From Phormidesmis priestleyi (GTDB taxonomy: Bacteria > Cyanobacteriota > Cyanobacteriia > Phormidesmidales > Phormidesmidaceae), in the NCBI GenBank assembly GCA_003242115.1, contig QBMP01000052.1:1-18618 (forward strand): 18,618 nucleotides of DNA, written 5' to 3'. A program made the position numbers and the translations under genes. Under the pieces are notes generated by a model, which worked only from the letters and a program-made list of their open reading frames with translations, searched no databases and was not told the origin of the DNA. Each line of letters opens with the position of its first letter. Within the stretch, counting starts at the first letter, position 1. Below, in pieces: positions 6,864-13,364 of the stretch.

Positions 6864-7559
6864 TTATGGGCGCGGTGTGCCGGGTGCTACGCCTGAGACA
6901 TCAATCGGCCCTCGGCGATCGCAAACCTCATTGATCCGAAGCCGCTTGGCGAAGTTATCGCGGGCCTGAGGAAACTGCTCGGGCGTCATAATGGAGAGCA
7001 CCTGATCGTAGAATTCTTGGCTGATTTGATCCGACTCGCGATCTAGTTCTGGCGTGTAGAGGAGGGTGGTCTCGCCTGTGAACTCACCATACTGCTCGTA
7101 TCCTAGCTCAGCCAGCTTTTGGTTCCATTCTCGCCATTGGCCGGACGTTGAGCTATCCATTGCGTTCTGTACAAAGGCTCTTACTTCTGGCGGCATCTCA
7201 CCATTCGGGCTCATAAAACCTAAATACCCATCGAGATTTTCTACCCTTTCTACTCTTTTATCCATCTCCTCGTATTTGGCATCTTTCTGCGCGACAAACT
7301 CATCGTAAGCGGCTTGCTGTTCTGCTGAAAATGTGATTCCCTCAAAATCGTCAAAGCCGGAGCTGCTGCCGTCAGCGGAGAATTCGGCTAATTCATTCCA
7401 GACGCGGTCGCAGGCCAGTTCTCTTTCGGTCTGTATGTAAACAGCCGGTTCTGTCTCTTGCTCGGTCGATGTGGTTTGGGCGTCTGCCATTTTGATAGCG
7501 GAGAAAGAGGCGATCACCCCGATTATGCCTAGTCCTGCTGTAAAAGCTCTGAGTTTCAT
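6864..7559 (-). CDS. Secreted two-cysteine LTxEQ-motif protein, paralogue 1, 231 aa
   Basis: I do not recognise a named family. The protein has a signal peptide (MKLRAF..., hydrophobic core, cleavage near MADAQ) and should be exported. The mature part has exactly two cysteines, one near each end (LACDRVWNE and NEVCDRRG), as in the two neighbouring paralogues, so a disulfide is likely. FSAEQ, YTPEL and MTPEQ resemble the LTxxQ motifs of Spy/CpxP-type periplasmic proteins. The block EQYGEFTG...YTPE...Q.LSIMTPEQFPQARDNF aligns closely with the protein at 8861. The start at 7559 is preferred over one 15 nt upstream because GGAG and the leader TGGAGACCACTCACATGAAA match the leaders at 8861 and 9936. 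It is transcribed away from the other secreted genes. A role in envelope stress is inferred from the sigma/anti-sigma context. Confidence 0.8.
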   Translation of the reverse strand: MKLRAFTAGLGIIGVIASFSAIKMADAQTTSTEQETEPAVYIQTERELACDRVWNELAEFSADGSSSGFDDFEGITFSAEQQAAYDEFVAQKDAKYEEMDKRVERVENLDGYLGFMSPNGEMPPEVRAFVQNAMDSSTSGQWREWNQKLAELGYEQYGEFTGETTLLYTPELDRESDQISQEFYDQVLSIMTPEQFPQARDNFAKRLRINEVCDRRGPIDVSGVAPGTPRP

Positions 7560-7618
7560 GTGAGTGGTCTCCAAAGGGAATTAATTGAAATAGTCTTTAG
7601 GCGCGGGTCTATAGAGTC

Positions 7619-7694
7619 TACGAACCGGCTCGCCAACTAGATTTAAATCAGTCGCATTATTTTTTCCAAAACGATAATTCTGCACCGGCTCGCC
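7619..7694 (-). promoter_or_regulatory. Upstream region with a TTCGTA core and an 11-bp direct repeat
   Basis: On the minus strand, TTCGTA (7624-7619) precedes the gene starting at 7559 by about 60 nt and matches the core found before the genes at 7909, 8861 and 9936. ACCGGCTCGCC occurs at 7624-7634 and again at 7684-7694, exactly 60 bp apart, and may be a paired regulator site. The ECF promoter reading is inference. Confidence 0.45.
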
Positions 7695-7749
7695 CTAGAG
7701 AGACGATTTACATTTTTTCGTACCTGGCACTGGGCTACTCAGCTTGCCC

Positions 7750-7807
7750 TTTGGTTTAACTCAACTGCCAGCAGTAGAACCACTGCTGGCAGTTGAGTTA
7801 AACCAAA
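7750..7807. repeat. Perfect 26-bp inverted repeat (6-nt loop) in a divergent intergenic region
   Basis: Arms 7750-7775 and 7782-7807 are perfectly complementary, with loop AGAACC. It lies between two genes that read away from each other (7559 minus and 7909 plus), so it is not a simple 3' terminator. It sits just upstream of the GCTTCGTATCC element of the plus-strand gene and may insulate the two promoters or form a cruciform. Confidence 0.9.
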
Positions 7808-7815
7808 ATTCAATC

Positions 7816-7839
7816 CGATCAGCACCGAGCTTCGTATCC
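7816..7839 (+). promoter_or_regulatory. Putative ECF-type promoter element before the gene at 7909
   Basis: CGATC (7816-7820), 8 nt, then GCTTCGTATCC (7829-7839). The same arrangement ([C/T]GATC, 8 nt, GCTTCGTAT) occurs at 8720-8741 and 9791-9812. CGTA is a typical -10 core for many ECF sigma factors. No common -35 element was evident at the usual distance. Confidence 0.45.
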
Positions 7840-7908
7840 TATTTAACGGCTGAGCATCGGCTCGGCGCGTCTATCAGCTAGCCCATTACCTTTTAGGAAA
7901 CTAATCTC

Positions 7909-8682
7909 ATGAAACCTACGTTTTTGTTGAAAGCAACCGGCACAATCGGATTGCTCGTTTTGCTCTATACAACCCTTAGCACAGGCGTACAGAGAACCGC
8001 TCAAGCTCAGACGGCTGAACCAGTTCAAGCCGGTGCTTCTTGTCTAGATGCTTACTTTGAAGATCCTAACTATTCGTACTTCATGCCAACGGATTGGTCT
8101 TTTGACAATCCTGGCTGGGCGAATATCCTACCAGCGGATTTATCTGAGGAGCAACGTAGAGCCATTGTGCAAGCCTCAGGAGTGGCACTTGCCAACAGAG
8201 ATGCTGTAAAAGCAGAAGTGAATACCTTTTCTGTAGAACTTGATGCGCCTTTTGCGTATATCGCGAACGAAGTAAATGGCGTAGCTGTAGAAATTTCGCC
8301 TGAGATAAAAGCAGCTATGGATGAGGCTGTCAATTATCAAGATGGTGCAGATAGGCGCGAGCAGGTAAAGATGCTCAATGGGAAATATGGTCAGTACGCA
8401 ACGTTTGGGCAGCAAATAACGTTAGTTTTCTCGCCAGAGCAGGCAAAGCGAGTTGCTGATGGATTCCGAGAATACAACGCAAAAGTGAAAAACATCCTAA
8501 CAGAGGAACAAAAGCAGGCGACTCGTGATTTGGAAAGCCCGGAACTGGTAGGTGCGGGAGTGGCGTGCGAACCTATCTATGGATTTGATGACGACGGTAC
8601 GATTGTCGTAGAAACAGGGCAGCGCCCAGAACTCGATCAAAGGCTGCGTGAAGACACTTCTAACTCCACTTTCTTTGATTAG
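7909..8682 (+). CDS. Secreted two-cysteine LTxEQ-motif protein, paralogue 2, 257 aa
   Basis: This is the most divergent of three paralogues and not a named family. The signal peptide (MKPTFLLKATGTIGLL..., ending near AQAQ) predicts export. As in the paralogues, there are only two cysteines, near the two ends of the mature protein (GASCLDAY and GVACEPIY). LSEEQ, FSPEQ and LTEEQ occupy the places of the LTxEQ motifs, and LNGKYGQYATFGQQITLVFSPEQ aligns with the FGQYGEFSG...LTPEQ block of the others. AGGA precedes the ATG at a good distance. An acidic tail (EDTSNSTFFD) closes the protein. It reads in the same direction as the next two secreted genes but has its own upstream element. Function is unknown; an envelope role is inferred from the neighbours. 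Confidence 0.8.
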   Translation: MKPTFLLKATGTIGLLVLLYTTLSTGVQRTAQAQTAEPVQAGASCLDAYFEDPNYSYFMPTDWSFDNPGWANILPADLSEEQRRAIVQASGVALANRDAVKAEVNTFSVELDAPFAYIANEVNGVAVEISPEIKAAMDEAVNYQDGADRREQVKMLNGKYGQYATFGQQITLVFSPEQAKRVADGFREYNAKVKNILTEEQKQATRDLESPELVGAGVACEPIYGFDDDGTIVVETGQRPELDQRLREDTSNSTFFD

Positions 8683-8719
8683 ATTTTAGATCGTTCATCA
8701 AGCTGAAGAAAGATTTGTG

Positions 8720-8860
8720 CGATCGCTCATTCGCTTCGTATACCCAATAGAGAACAGCGCACAGGCTTTGTGCTTGCACTAAGGGGCAGTACGAACAACA
8801 ATGCTGCTACAAAACAACACATCGACTAATCAACTCAACAACATTTTGGAGACTACTGCT
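8720..8860 (+). promoter_or_regulatory. Leader A: putative ECF promoter and 5' UTR, duplicated at 9791-9935
   Basis: Positions 8721-8769 are identical to 9792-9840, and similarity continues to the start codon, including TGGAGACTACTG just before ATG. The copy contains CGATC-N8-GCTTCGTATACC (8720-8744). A conserved region of about 140 bp before two different genes points to common regulation, by promoter, mRNA leader or both. The GGAG at 8848-8851 fixes the start at 8861. Confidence 0.7.
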
Positions 8861-9589
8861 ATGAAAAATAATTTTCCGTTAAAAACTGTTCGCACCCTTG
8901 GTTTGATGGCTGTCCTCTCAGTCACAGTTGGCTCAGGCATTCAACAAACGGTACAGGCCCAAACAGAATCTGTAACCCTTGAGGAAAGAGTAATGCAATG
9001 GAGAGCTGACGATATAGCACAATGGGAAACTTGCGATCGCGTTTACCAAGAAGAAGCAGAAATTTATGAAGGAAACTACTTTTTCGATGTTTACAGAGGA
9101 TTAAACCTGACTGACGAGCAGAACAACGCCTATCTTACTTTCAACGCACAGTCAGACGCAGAAACATTAGAAGTGCTCGATAACTCTTTGAGCGTAGTAG
9201 ATCCGACGGCAGCCCTAGCCTTTGGGTATTCAGTAGATCCCGAGCAAATCCCAGAAGGTATTAACTCAGCGATTCAAGCAGCCTTGAATAAAAATCCTAC
9301 ATCCAACCAACTAGAAGCCCTTAACCAGGAGTTCGGTCAGTATGGCGAATTTTCAGGTGCTTACATCAACTATCTTACGCCTGAGCAAAAGGCGCAGCTA
9401 GCCCAGATTACTGAAAACTTTCAGGCACAGATGCAAAGCGTCATGACGCCTGAACAGATACCACAGTATCGCGAGAACCTAGCAGCCGGACTCAGAATAG
9501 GTGAAGCCTGTGATTCGAAGCATCCTCTTTATGCTCTTTACCCAGCTTTTGGCCGAATAGTCGATACGATACCTGAATTACTGCGATAG
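8861..9589 (+). CDS. Secreted two-cysteine LTxEQ-motif protein, paralogue 3, 242 aa
   Basis: The ATG at 8861, 9 nt after GGAG, is chosen over an in-frame ATG at 8801 because it gives a standard signal peptide (MKNNFPLKTVRTLGLM..., cleavage near VQAQ) and matches the leader of the FAS1 gene. The mature protein has exactly two cysteines (WETCDRVY and GEACDSKH), which mark the ends of the conserved region. LTDEQ, LTPEQ and MTPEQ motifs recall Spy/CpxP, although the size and cysteines differ from those families. The C-terminal block, FGQYGEFSG...LTPEQ...MQSVMTPEQIPQYRENL, aligns with the protein at 6864. Its leader is nearly duplicated before the FAS1 gene, so both are probably induced together. 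No enzymatic motif is seen. Confidence 0.83.
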   Translation: MKNNFPLKTVRTLGLMAVLSVTVGSGIQQTVQAQTESVTLEERVMQWRADDIAQWETCDRVYQEEAEIYEGNYFFDVYRGLNLTDEQNNAYLTFNAQSDAETLEVLDNSLSVVDPTAALAFGYSVDPEQIPEGINSAIQAALNKNPTSNQLEALNQEFGQYGEFSGAYINYLTPEQKAQLAQITENFQAQMQSVMTPEQIPQYRENLAAGLRIGEACDSKHPLYALYPAFGRIVDTIPELLR

Positions 9590-9598
9590 TTTTTTGTT

Positions 9599-9738
9599 GT
9601 AGATGGAGAGCAATTTTGGTCGCTAAGGAAGCGCTAAAACTCAACTCGAATGAGATTTCTAGGGTTTCAGGCTCTTAGGCTAGCTGAGAGCGATTATGAA
9701 TGAGCACAAATGCTTAGGGGCCAAAATTCTCTCTCTAC
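9599..9738. repeat. MITE-like or terminator element with imperfect 26-29 bp inverted ends
   Basis: Left arm 9599-9627 and right arm 9713-9738 share GTAGA..GAGAG.AATTTTGG..C.CTAAG when one is reverse complemented, with few mismatches. They enclose 85 bp without coding signs. It lies between the gene ending at 9589 and leader B. It could be a miniature non-autonomous element or an extended terminator. No target duplication was identified. Confidence 0.45.
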
Positions 9739-9790
9739 TTTGGAGCCTTGCTGATTACATAGCAGCGTTCCTAAATCAAAAAGATTCAGG

Positions 9791-9935
9791 TGATCGCTCA
9801 TTCGCTTCGTATACCCAATAGAGAACAGCGCACAGGCTTTTTTCTTGCGCTAATTGATTAGTGCGAACAAGAACGCTGCTGCATTACAGCAACACATTGA
9901 CTAATTAACTCAACAACATTCTGGAGACTACTGAC
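9791..9935 (+). promoter_or_regulatory. Leader B: putative ECF promoter and 5' UTR of the FAS1 gene
   Basis: This is the second copy of the leader at 8720-8860; the first 49 bases after the initial T/C are identical. It carries TGATC-N8-GCTTCGTAT (9791-9812) and ends in CTGGAGACTACTGAC before the ATG at 9936. The middle third has diverged more than the two ends, so the ends are probably the functional parts. Confidence 0.7.
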
Positions 9936-11279
9936 ATGAAACTGAATTTTTTGCCCAAGACCGCTCACATCCTCGGCTTTATTGTCGCGCTTTTTGTTGT
10001 CGTTGGCCCTAGCATTGCAACATCTGTTCAAGCCCAAACTCAACCACCTGTCACCTCGCAGAGTGAAGCGTGGGCGATCAACCTTAATTCCAACATTACA
10101 GCAATTCTTTCTGAAAAAAGTGGCGGCCAGTACGATGACAATAATCAAGACTTCGATATCCTTCTCAACGCCCTACAGCAAACCGAGCTTGCTGATGACT
10201 TAGAACAGTATGATGTTGATGGAACTATCTTTGCACCTACGGATAAAGCGTTTCTTGATTTCTCTCGCTTTTTTGGCTACGGCGGCGATGATGAAGCAGC
10301 AGTGCTGAGTGTTATCAATCAGGAATTTGCCAAGTTAAGCAAGGCTGATGTAGATAATGGGGGTACTAATCCTAATGCTTACACCTTAAGAAATCTACTT
10401 TTGTATCATCTATCCGATGGTGTTAAAACTTCAACAGATCTTCAGAACTTAAAGGGTGCAAAACTCGTAAGAACGCATCTGGATGGGCCAGAGGGAAGCG
10501 ATCCTTTCCTCAAAGCATTTAGATTTTCGTACGTCAACGGCGATCTTATTGATTATGCACCTAATTTAGTCGATGCGAAATTAGTACCTGGCCTTACCGA
10601 TATCTTAGCGAGTAACGGCATCATTCAAGGGATTGACCGCGTTCTGATGCCATACTTCCTGGGAGGTAACTATCCAATATCTCTACGACCGATACCCCAA
10701 GCAGGCCAACCAATTACCATCGCTGATATGATTGCCCAAAGCGGTGAGTTCGACGACAACGACCAAGACTTCGATATTTTGTTCAAGCTAATCCAAGTTG
10801 CTGGCCTTACTGACGCCCTAGCAGATCCTAATGCAGACTTAACGCTATTCGCACCAAATGATGCAGCTTTTATGAAGCTAGACCAGTTTACTCGTGGTGG
10901 TGCAGGCCCGATTCCTTTTAACCCTGAAGCTTCTTCGTACAGTCAGATTATAAACTTTCTGCAAATGACAGACCAAACGGTCAGACAGTTGCCGCCTGGA
11001 GTCAACGGTGATGCTGTTGCTTTATTACAGAAAGTTCTGAAGTATCACGTCTCCGCAGGGGCTAAAACAGCGGCAGAAATTCAAGCGGCACCCTCGATTG
11101 ATACCTTGCTAGAAGGGTCAGTCATTACGCCTAAAGATGGCAAGCTCGTAGATGTCTCACCAAACTACGCCGACCCACAGCTTCAGGCTGGTAAAACTGA
11201 CATGACTGCAAGCAATGGCGTTATTCAAGGAATTGACAACGTCTTTATTCCAGTCCTTTTCCCAAGCCCAACTAAGTAA
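9936..11279 (+). CDS. Secreted protein with two fasciclin (FAS1) domains, 447 aa
   Basis: FAS1 domains mediate adhesion or matrix interactions outside the cell. A signal peptide (MKLNFLPKTAHILGFIVAL..., cleavage near VQAQ) directs export. FAS1 domain 1 spans about residues 50-240 and domain 2 about 258-440. Each shows the family marks: DDN.QDFDIL, T[IL]FAP[TN]D.AF, LL.YH[LV]S.G.KT and NG[IV]IQGID.V. Both domains carry insertions compared with short bacterial FAS1 proteins. There is no C-terminal anchor or membrane segment. The gene follows the secreted paralogue at 8861 and has a copy of its leader. Secreted FAS1 proteins (MPT70/MPT83) are known targets of mycobacterial SigK/RskA, so the nearby sigma/anti-sigma pair is the likely regulator. 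The domain call is firm; the regulation is inferred. Confidence 0.95.
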   Translation: MKLNFLPKTAHILGFIVALFVVVGPSIATSVQAQTQPPVTSQSEAWAINLNSNITAILSEKSGGQYDDNNQDFDILLNALQQTELADDLEQYDVDGTIFAPTDKAFLDFSRFFGYGGDDEAAVLSVINQEFAKLSKADVDNGGTNPNAYTLRNLLLYHLSDGVKTSTDLQNLKGAKLVRTHLDGPEGSDPFLKAFRFSYVNGDLIDYAPNLVDAKLVPGLTDILASNGIIQGIDRVLMPYFLGGNYPISLRPIPQAGQPITIADMIAQSGEFDDNDQDFDILFKLIQVAGLTDALADPNADLTLFAPNDAAFMKLDQFTRGGAGPIPFNPEASSYSQIINFLQMTDQTVRQLPPGVNGDAVALLQKVLKYHVSAGAKTAAEIQAAPSIDTLLEGSVITPKDGKLVDVSPNYADPQLQAGKTDMTASNGVIQGIDNVFIPVLFPSPTK

Positions 11280-11346
11280 CCTCTATACTCGACGTAGGAA
11301 GTAGATGCTGCATTGGGGCTGTCGTCAGCATAAGACCTAAATATCT

Positions 11347-11400
11347 ATATGGCTCATTCCCCGCTGAAAGCGATCGCTTTCAGCGGGGAATGAGCCATAT
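11347..11400. repeat. Perfect 54-bp palindrome (27-bp arms, no loop) after the FAS1 gene
   Basis: The palindrome is centred between 11373 and 11374 inside a GCGATCGC site, and every base pair from 11347 to 11400 matches. It lies 67 bp after the FAS1 stop codon and probably ends transcription as a strong hairpin, although no T run follows. Its perfection suggests recent formation or ongoing correction. Confidence 0.9.
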
Positions 11401-11686
11401 CACGACTGTATGGGTTGCTAAAATAGGGCTGTACATACGGGTCATTACCAGCAACAGACGGCAGCGCTCTGCCAGGAACGACAGCAGCGATCGCTGCCAT
11501 AGGGTTCCGCCGTCGCCTCCTAAAGCCTTAACCTCAGCGATCGCCTCGCTAACCGCTAGTGTCAGTCATCCAGCACTCCGGCAGCACCATCGCAGTCCCT
11601 TAGAGAGTTGCGTCGGCAAAGCCTCTCTGAGCTATCGTCAGCATATTTCCGTATTATGATTTGCGACGAGCCTTCCTGGAGCACTT
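11401..11686. other. Intergenic stretch without a recognised gene
   Basis: Apart from two HIP1-type GCGATCG sites, nothing is recognised until the ribosome site of the gene at 11687. A short open frame starting in the palindrome (11390-11659) has low-complexity, S/R/P-rich content and no ribosome site and is not called. This is where a CRISPR array or a transposon right end might have been expected; neither is visible. Confidence 0.5.
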
Positions 11687-12001
11687 ATGAATACGGATGT
11701 CCCCAGCCCTAACGACGTGATCAATCAAATGATTGCACTACGGCTTCAACGTGCTGAAATTGACAACCAAATTGATACCCTCAAACCCGATTTCTTGGAA
11801 GCCTGTGCTGCTCTAGATATCTCTCAACTTAGGCATGAACAGGCCCTCGTTTTGCGTAAGCTAACGCCCGGACAATGGGACTATCCAGACCCTATCCTGG
11901 AGCACGAACAGCGCCTCAAGCATCTCAAACAGCAGTTTCGAGAAACCCATGAGCCTACTACTGGACGCGAGATTAGTTGGTCTATCAGACTCACGACTTA
12001 G
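11687..12001 (+). CDS. Hypothetical small protein with a helical N-terminus, 104 aa
   Basis: I do not recognise the family. GGAG 9-12 nt before the ATG supports the start. Residues about 10-35 and 78-92 look like amphipathic or coiled-coil helices (MIALRLQRAEIDNQIDTLK and HEQRLKHLKQQFRETHE). There is one cysteine and no membrane segment or signal peptide. It converges on tniQ with a 17-bp gap, in the position where V-K CAST elements normally carry cas12k, but in the opposite direction. The sequence gives no sign of nuclease or DNA-binding motifs. It could be cargo of the transposon or a flanking plasmid gene. Confidence 0.6.
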   Translation: MNTDVPSPNDVINQMIALRLQRAEIDNQIDTLKPDFLEACAALDISQLRHEQALVLRKLTPGQWDYPDPILEHEQRLKHLKQQFRETHEPTTGREISWSIRLTT

Positions 12002-12018
12002 CGATCACGCTTAGATCT

Positions 12019-12537
12019 TTAGTAAGCCCCCATTTCCTGGAACGGGAGGTGACAGCGATCGCACGCCCCTCTTTGCCAATGACTGGGTAATCGAAAGACA
12101 CTTTTACAGCGAGGACATGCCTCTAAAAGCCGCTGATGATGTACCTCACAGCGCGACTGAGCAGCTACCTGCCAGACCAGCCTATGATAGGGAGCTTCTG
12201 CATAGCAACAGGCGCACAACCGTGTTGGCCAGTGAAGCGTAATGCCCGGTGGAGATCGCATTAAACTAAACCGGGCTGCTTCTACACCGCTCAGTTGCGA
12301 CAAGTGCTGTAGTGCAGATGGCTCCGGTTGGCGTCGGCGAGAAGGGCTTTCCCAGTAGGACACGGCATACGGCCTTTGTTTCAGCATGGCGGATAGATGA
12401 GCGCTACTCAAATGGTTAGCACGGCGGAATCGGCCCAGAAAGTGCCCAAAGCTTTCATCTGGATAGGGCTCTACCTGGAACAGCCAAGGCTGTAGGGACG
12501 GTTCTGCTGAGCTGTCTACTTGATGACGAGAGAACAT
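12019..12537 (-). CDS. tniQ: TniQ-family transposition protein, type V-K CAST lineage, 172 aa
   Basis: TniQ links the target-selection machinery to the TnsC ATPase filament in Tn7-like transposons. The length (172 aa) and layout fit the small TniQ of V-K CASTs rather than the large TniQ/TnsD proteins. The N-terminal block PWLFQVEPYPDESFGHFLGRFRRANHLS is followed by an HTH-like region and then two zinc-binding groups, CACCYAEAPYHR and CPRCKSVF...GACDRCHLPFQEM. The ATG at 12537 lies within the last codons of tnsC (22-bp overlap), implying translational coupling. Directly downstream, where cas12k would be expected, there is no such gene. The protein appears intact. Confidence 0.93.
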   Translation of the reverse strand: MFSRHQVDSSAEPSLQPWLFQVEPYPDESFGHFLGRFRRANHLSSAHLSAMLKQRPYAVSYWESPSRRRQPEPSALQHLSQLSGVEAARFSLMRSPPGITLHWPTRLCACCYAEAPYHRLVWQVAAQSRCEVHHQRLLEACPRCKSVFRLPSHWQRGACDRCHLPFQEMGAY

Positions 12538-13343
12538 TCTTTCACCACCTGACTGAGGGTTGGCAGCGTGATGCGCGGCTTTCTCATCTGTAGCGTCCGA
12601 ATCGCCGCTTCACATAGAATTTGGTCTAGTACGCCGATGTACCCGCGTGTCGCTTGGAGCAGGAGGCGCTGCGCTTTATCGTTGGTTAGGTTCGAGGCTT
12701 CAGGCAGTTGCAGGATGTGTTCTTCCCATAGCGCTGTCATCTCTCTTAACTCCTCGGTGTCAAGCCGCGAGAAACGATAGGCAGAAAGGAAGCGATATAG
12801 CACCTGGTCATCGCGCTGAATAACCGCATTCAGACGGTCTGTACCAACTAGCACCACCGCAATCTCTAAGATGTCCGAGATGTCTCTAATTTCCGACATC
12901 GCCTGAGCATTCACTCGTTGCGCTTCATCGAAGAGGATCATCTCGACCTGGCAACTGCCTAAAACGTAGTACACACGCTCACGCAATTCGGGGATACGAC
13001 CCCGTGTTGCTTGATATTGCATCAGCTCTAGCAGCCCCGTAAACAGACGGCTAACAGAGAGGTTCTCCGGGCAGTGCCAGTACAACACGGGAATATGGGG
13101 AGGCTCCCCTGGGGTCTGAGTTACCTTGCATTTGAGACGGTAGGTATCGCAGCTGATGGTTTTGCCGGTTCTCGATTCGCCGACAACGCGGCATGACTGC
13201 CTAGCGAGGCGCTTGCCCTCTAACCAAGTATGGAAATCTAACATCTGCGGTAGCTCCAAAATTCGACGCTTGCCTAGCCGCCTGATCTGTTCGTTGATAT
13301 CGGCTGAGTCTGGTAGTTCAACGGCAATGAGTGGATTGGTCAT
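12516..13343 (-). CDS. tnsC: TnsC-like AAA+ transposition regulator, 275 aa
   Basis: TnsC polymerises on target DNA with ATP, recruits TnsB and sets insertion spacing. The Walker A motif is GESRTGKT (55-62, K61) and Walker B is MILFDEAQR (D139, E140). A sensor-like segment follows (IAVVLVGTDRLN). The size matches the short V-K TnsC, as I recall it (about 276 aa), and not the larger Tn7 TnsC. It lies between tnsB (21-bp gap) and tniQ (22-bp overlap) in one operon. In V-K systems TnsC can also support untargeted insertion without Cas12k, which matters here because no Cas12k gene is present. All ATPase motifs are intact. Confidence 0.94.
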   Translation of the reverse strand: MTNPLIAVELPDSADINEQIRRLGKRRILELPQMLDFHTWLEGKRLARQSCRVVGESRTGKTISCDTYRLKCKVTQTPGEPPHIPVLYWHCPENLSVSRLFTGLLELMQYQATRGRIPELRERVYYVLGSCQVEMILFDEAQRVNAQAMSEIRDISDILEIAVVLVGTDRLNAVIQRDDQVLYRFLSAYRFSRLDTEELREMTALWEEHILQLPEASNLTNDKAQRLLLQATRGYIGVLDQILCEAAIRTLQMRKPRITLPTLSQVVKECSLVIK

Positions 13344-13364
13344 TCAAAGCTCCTTGGCTTCTAG

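Noticed and set aside
11431..11450. TGTACATACGGGTCATTACC as a possible transposon right end
   Set aside because: Only the first bases resemble a V-K terminus; no TnsB-like repeats of the TCTCAAATTA type follow, and its terminus differs from TGTCGGG at the left end.
11390..11659. Plus-strand open frame of 89 codons starting in the 54-bp palindrome
   Set aside because: No ribosome site, S/R/P-rich composition, no recognisable motif; the start lies in one arm of a palindrome.
11280..12018. CRISPR array or V-K repeat/tracrRNA downstream of tniQ
   Set aside because: No repeated 36-37 bp units and no GTTTCAAC- or GGTTGAAAG-type repeat ends are present.
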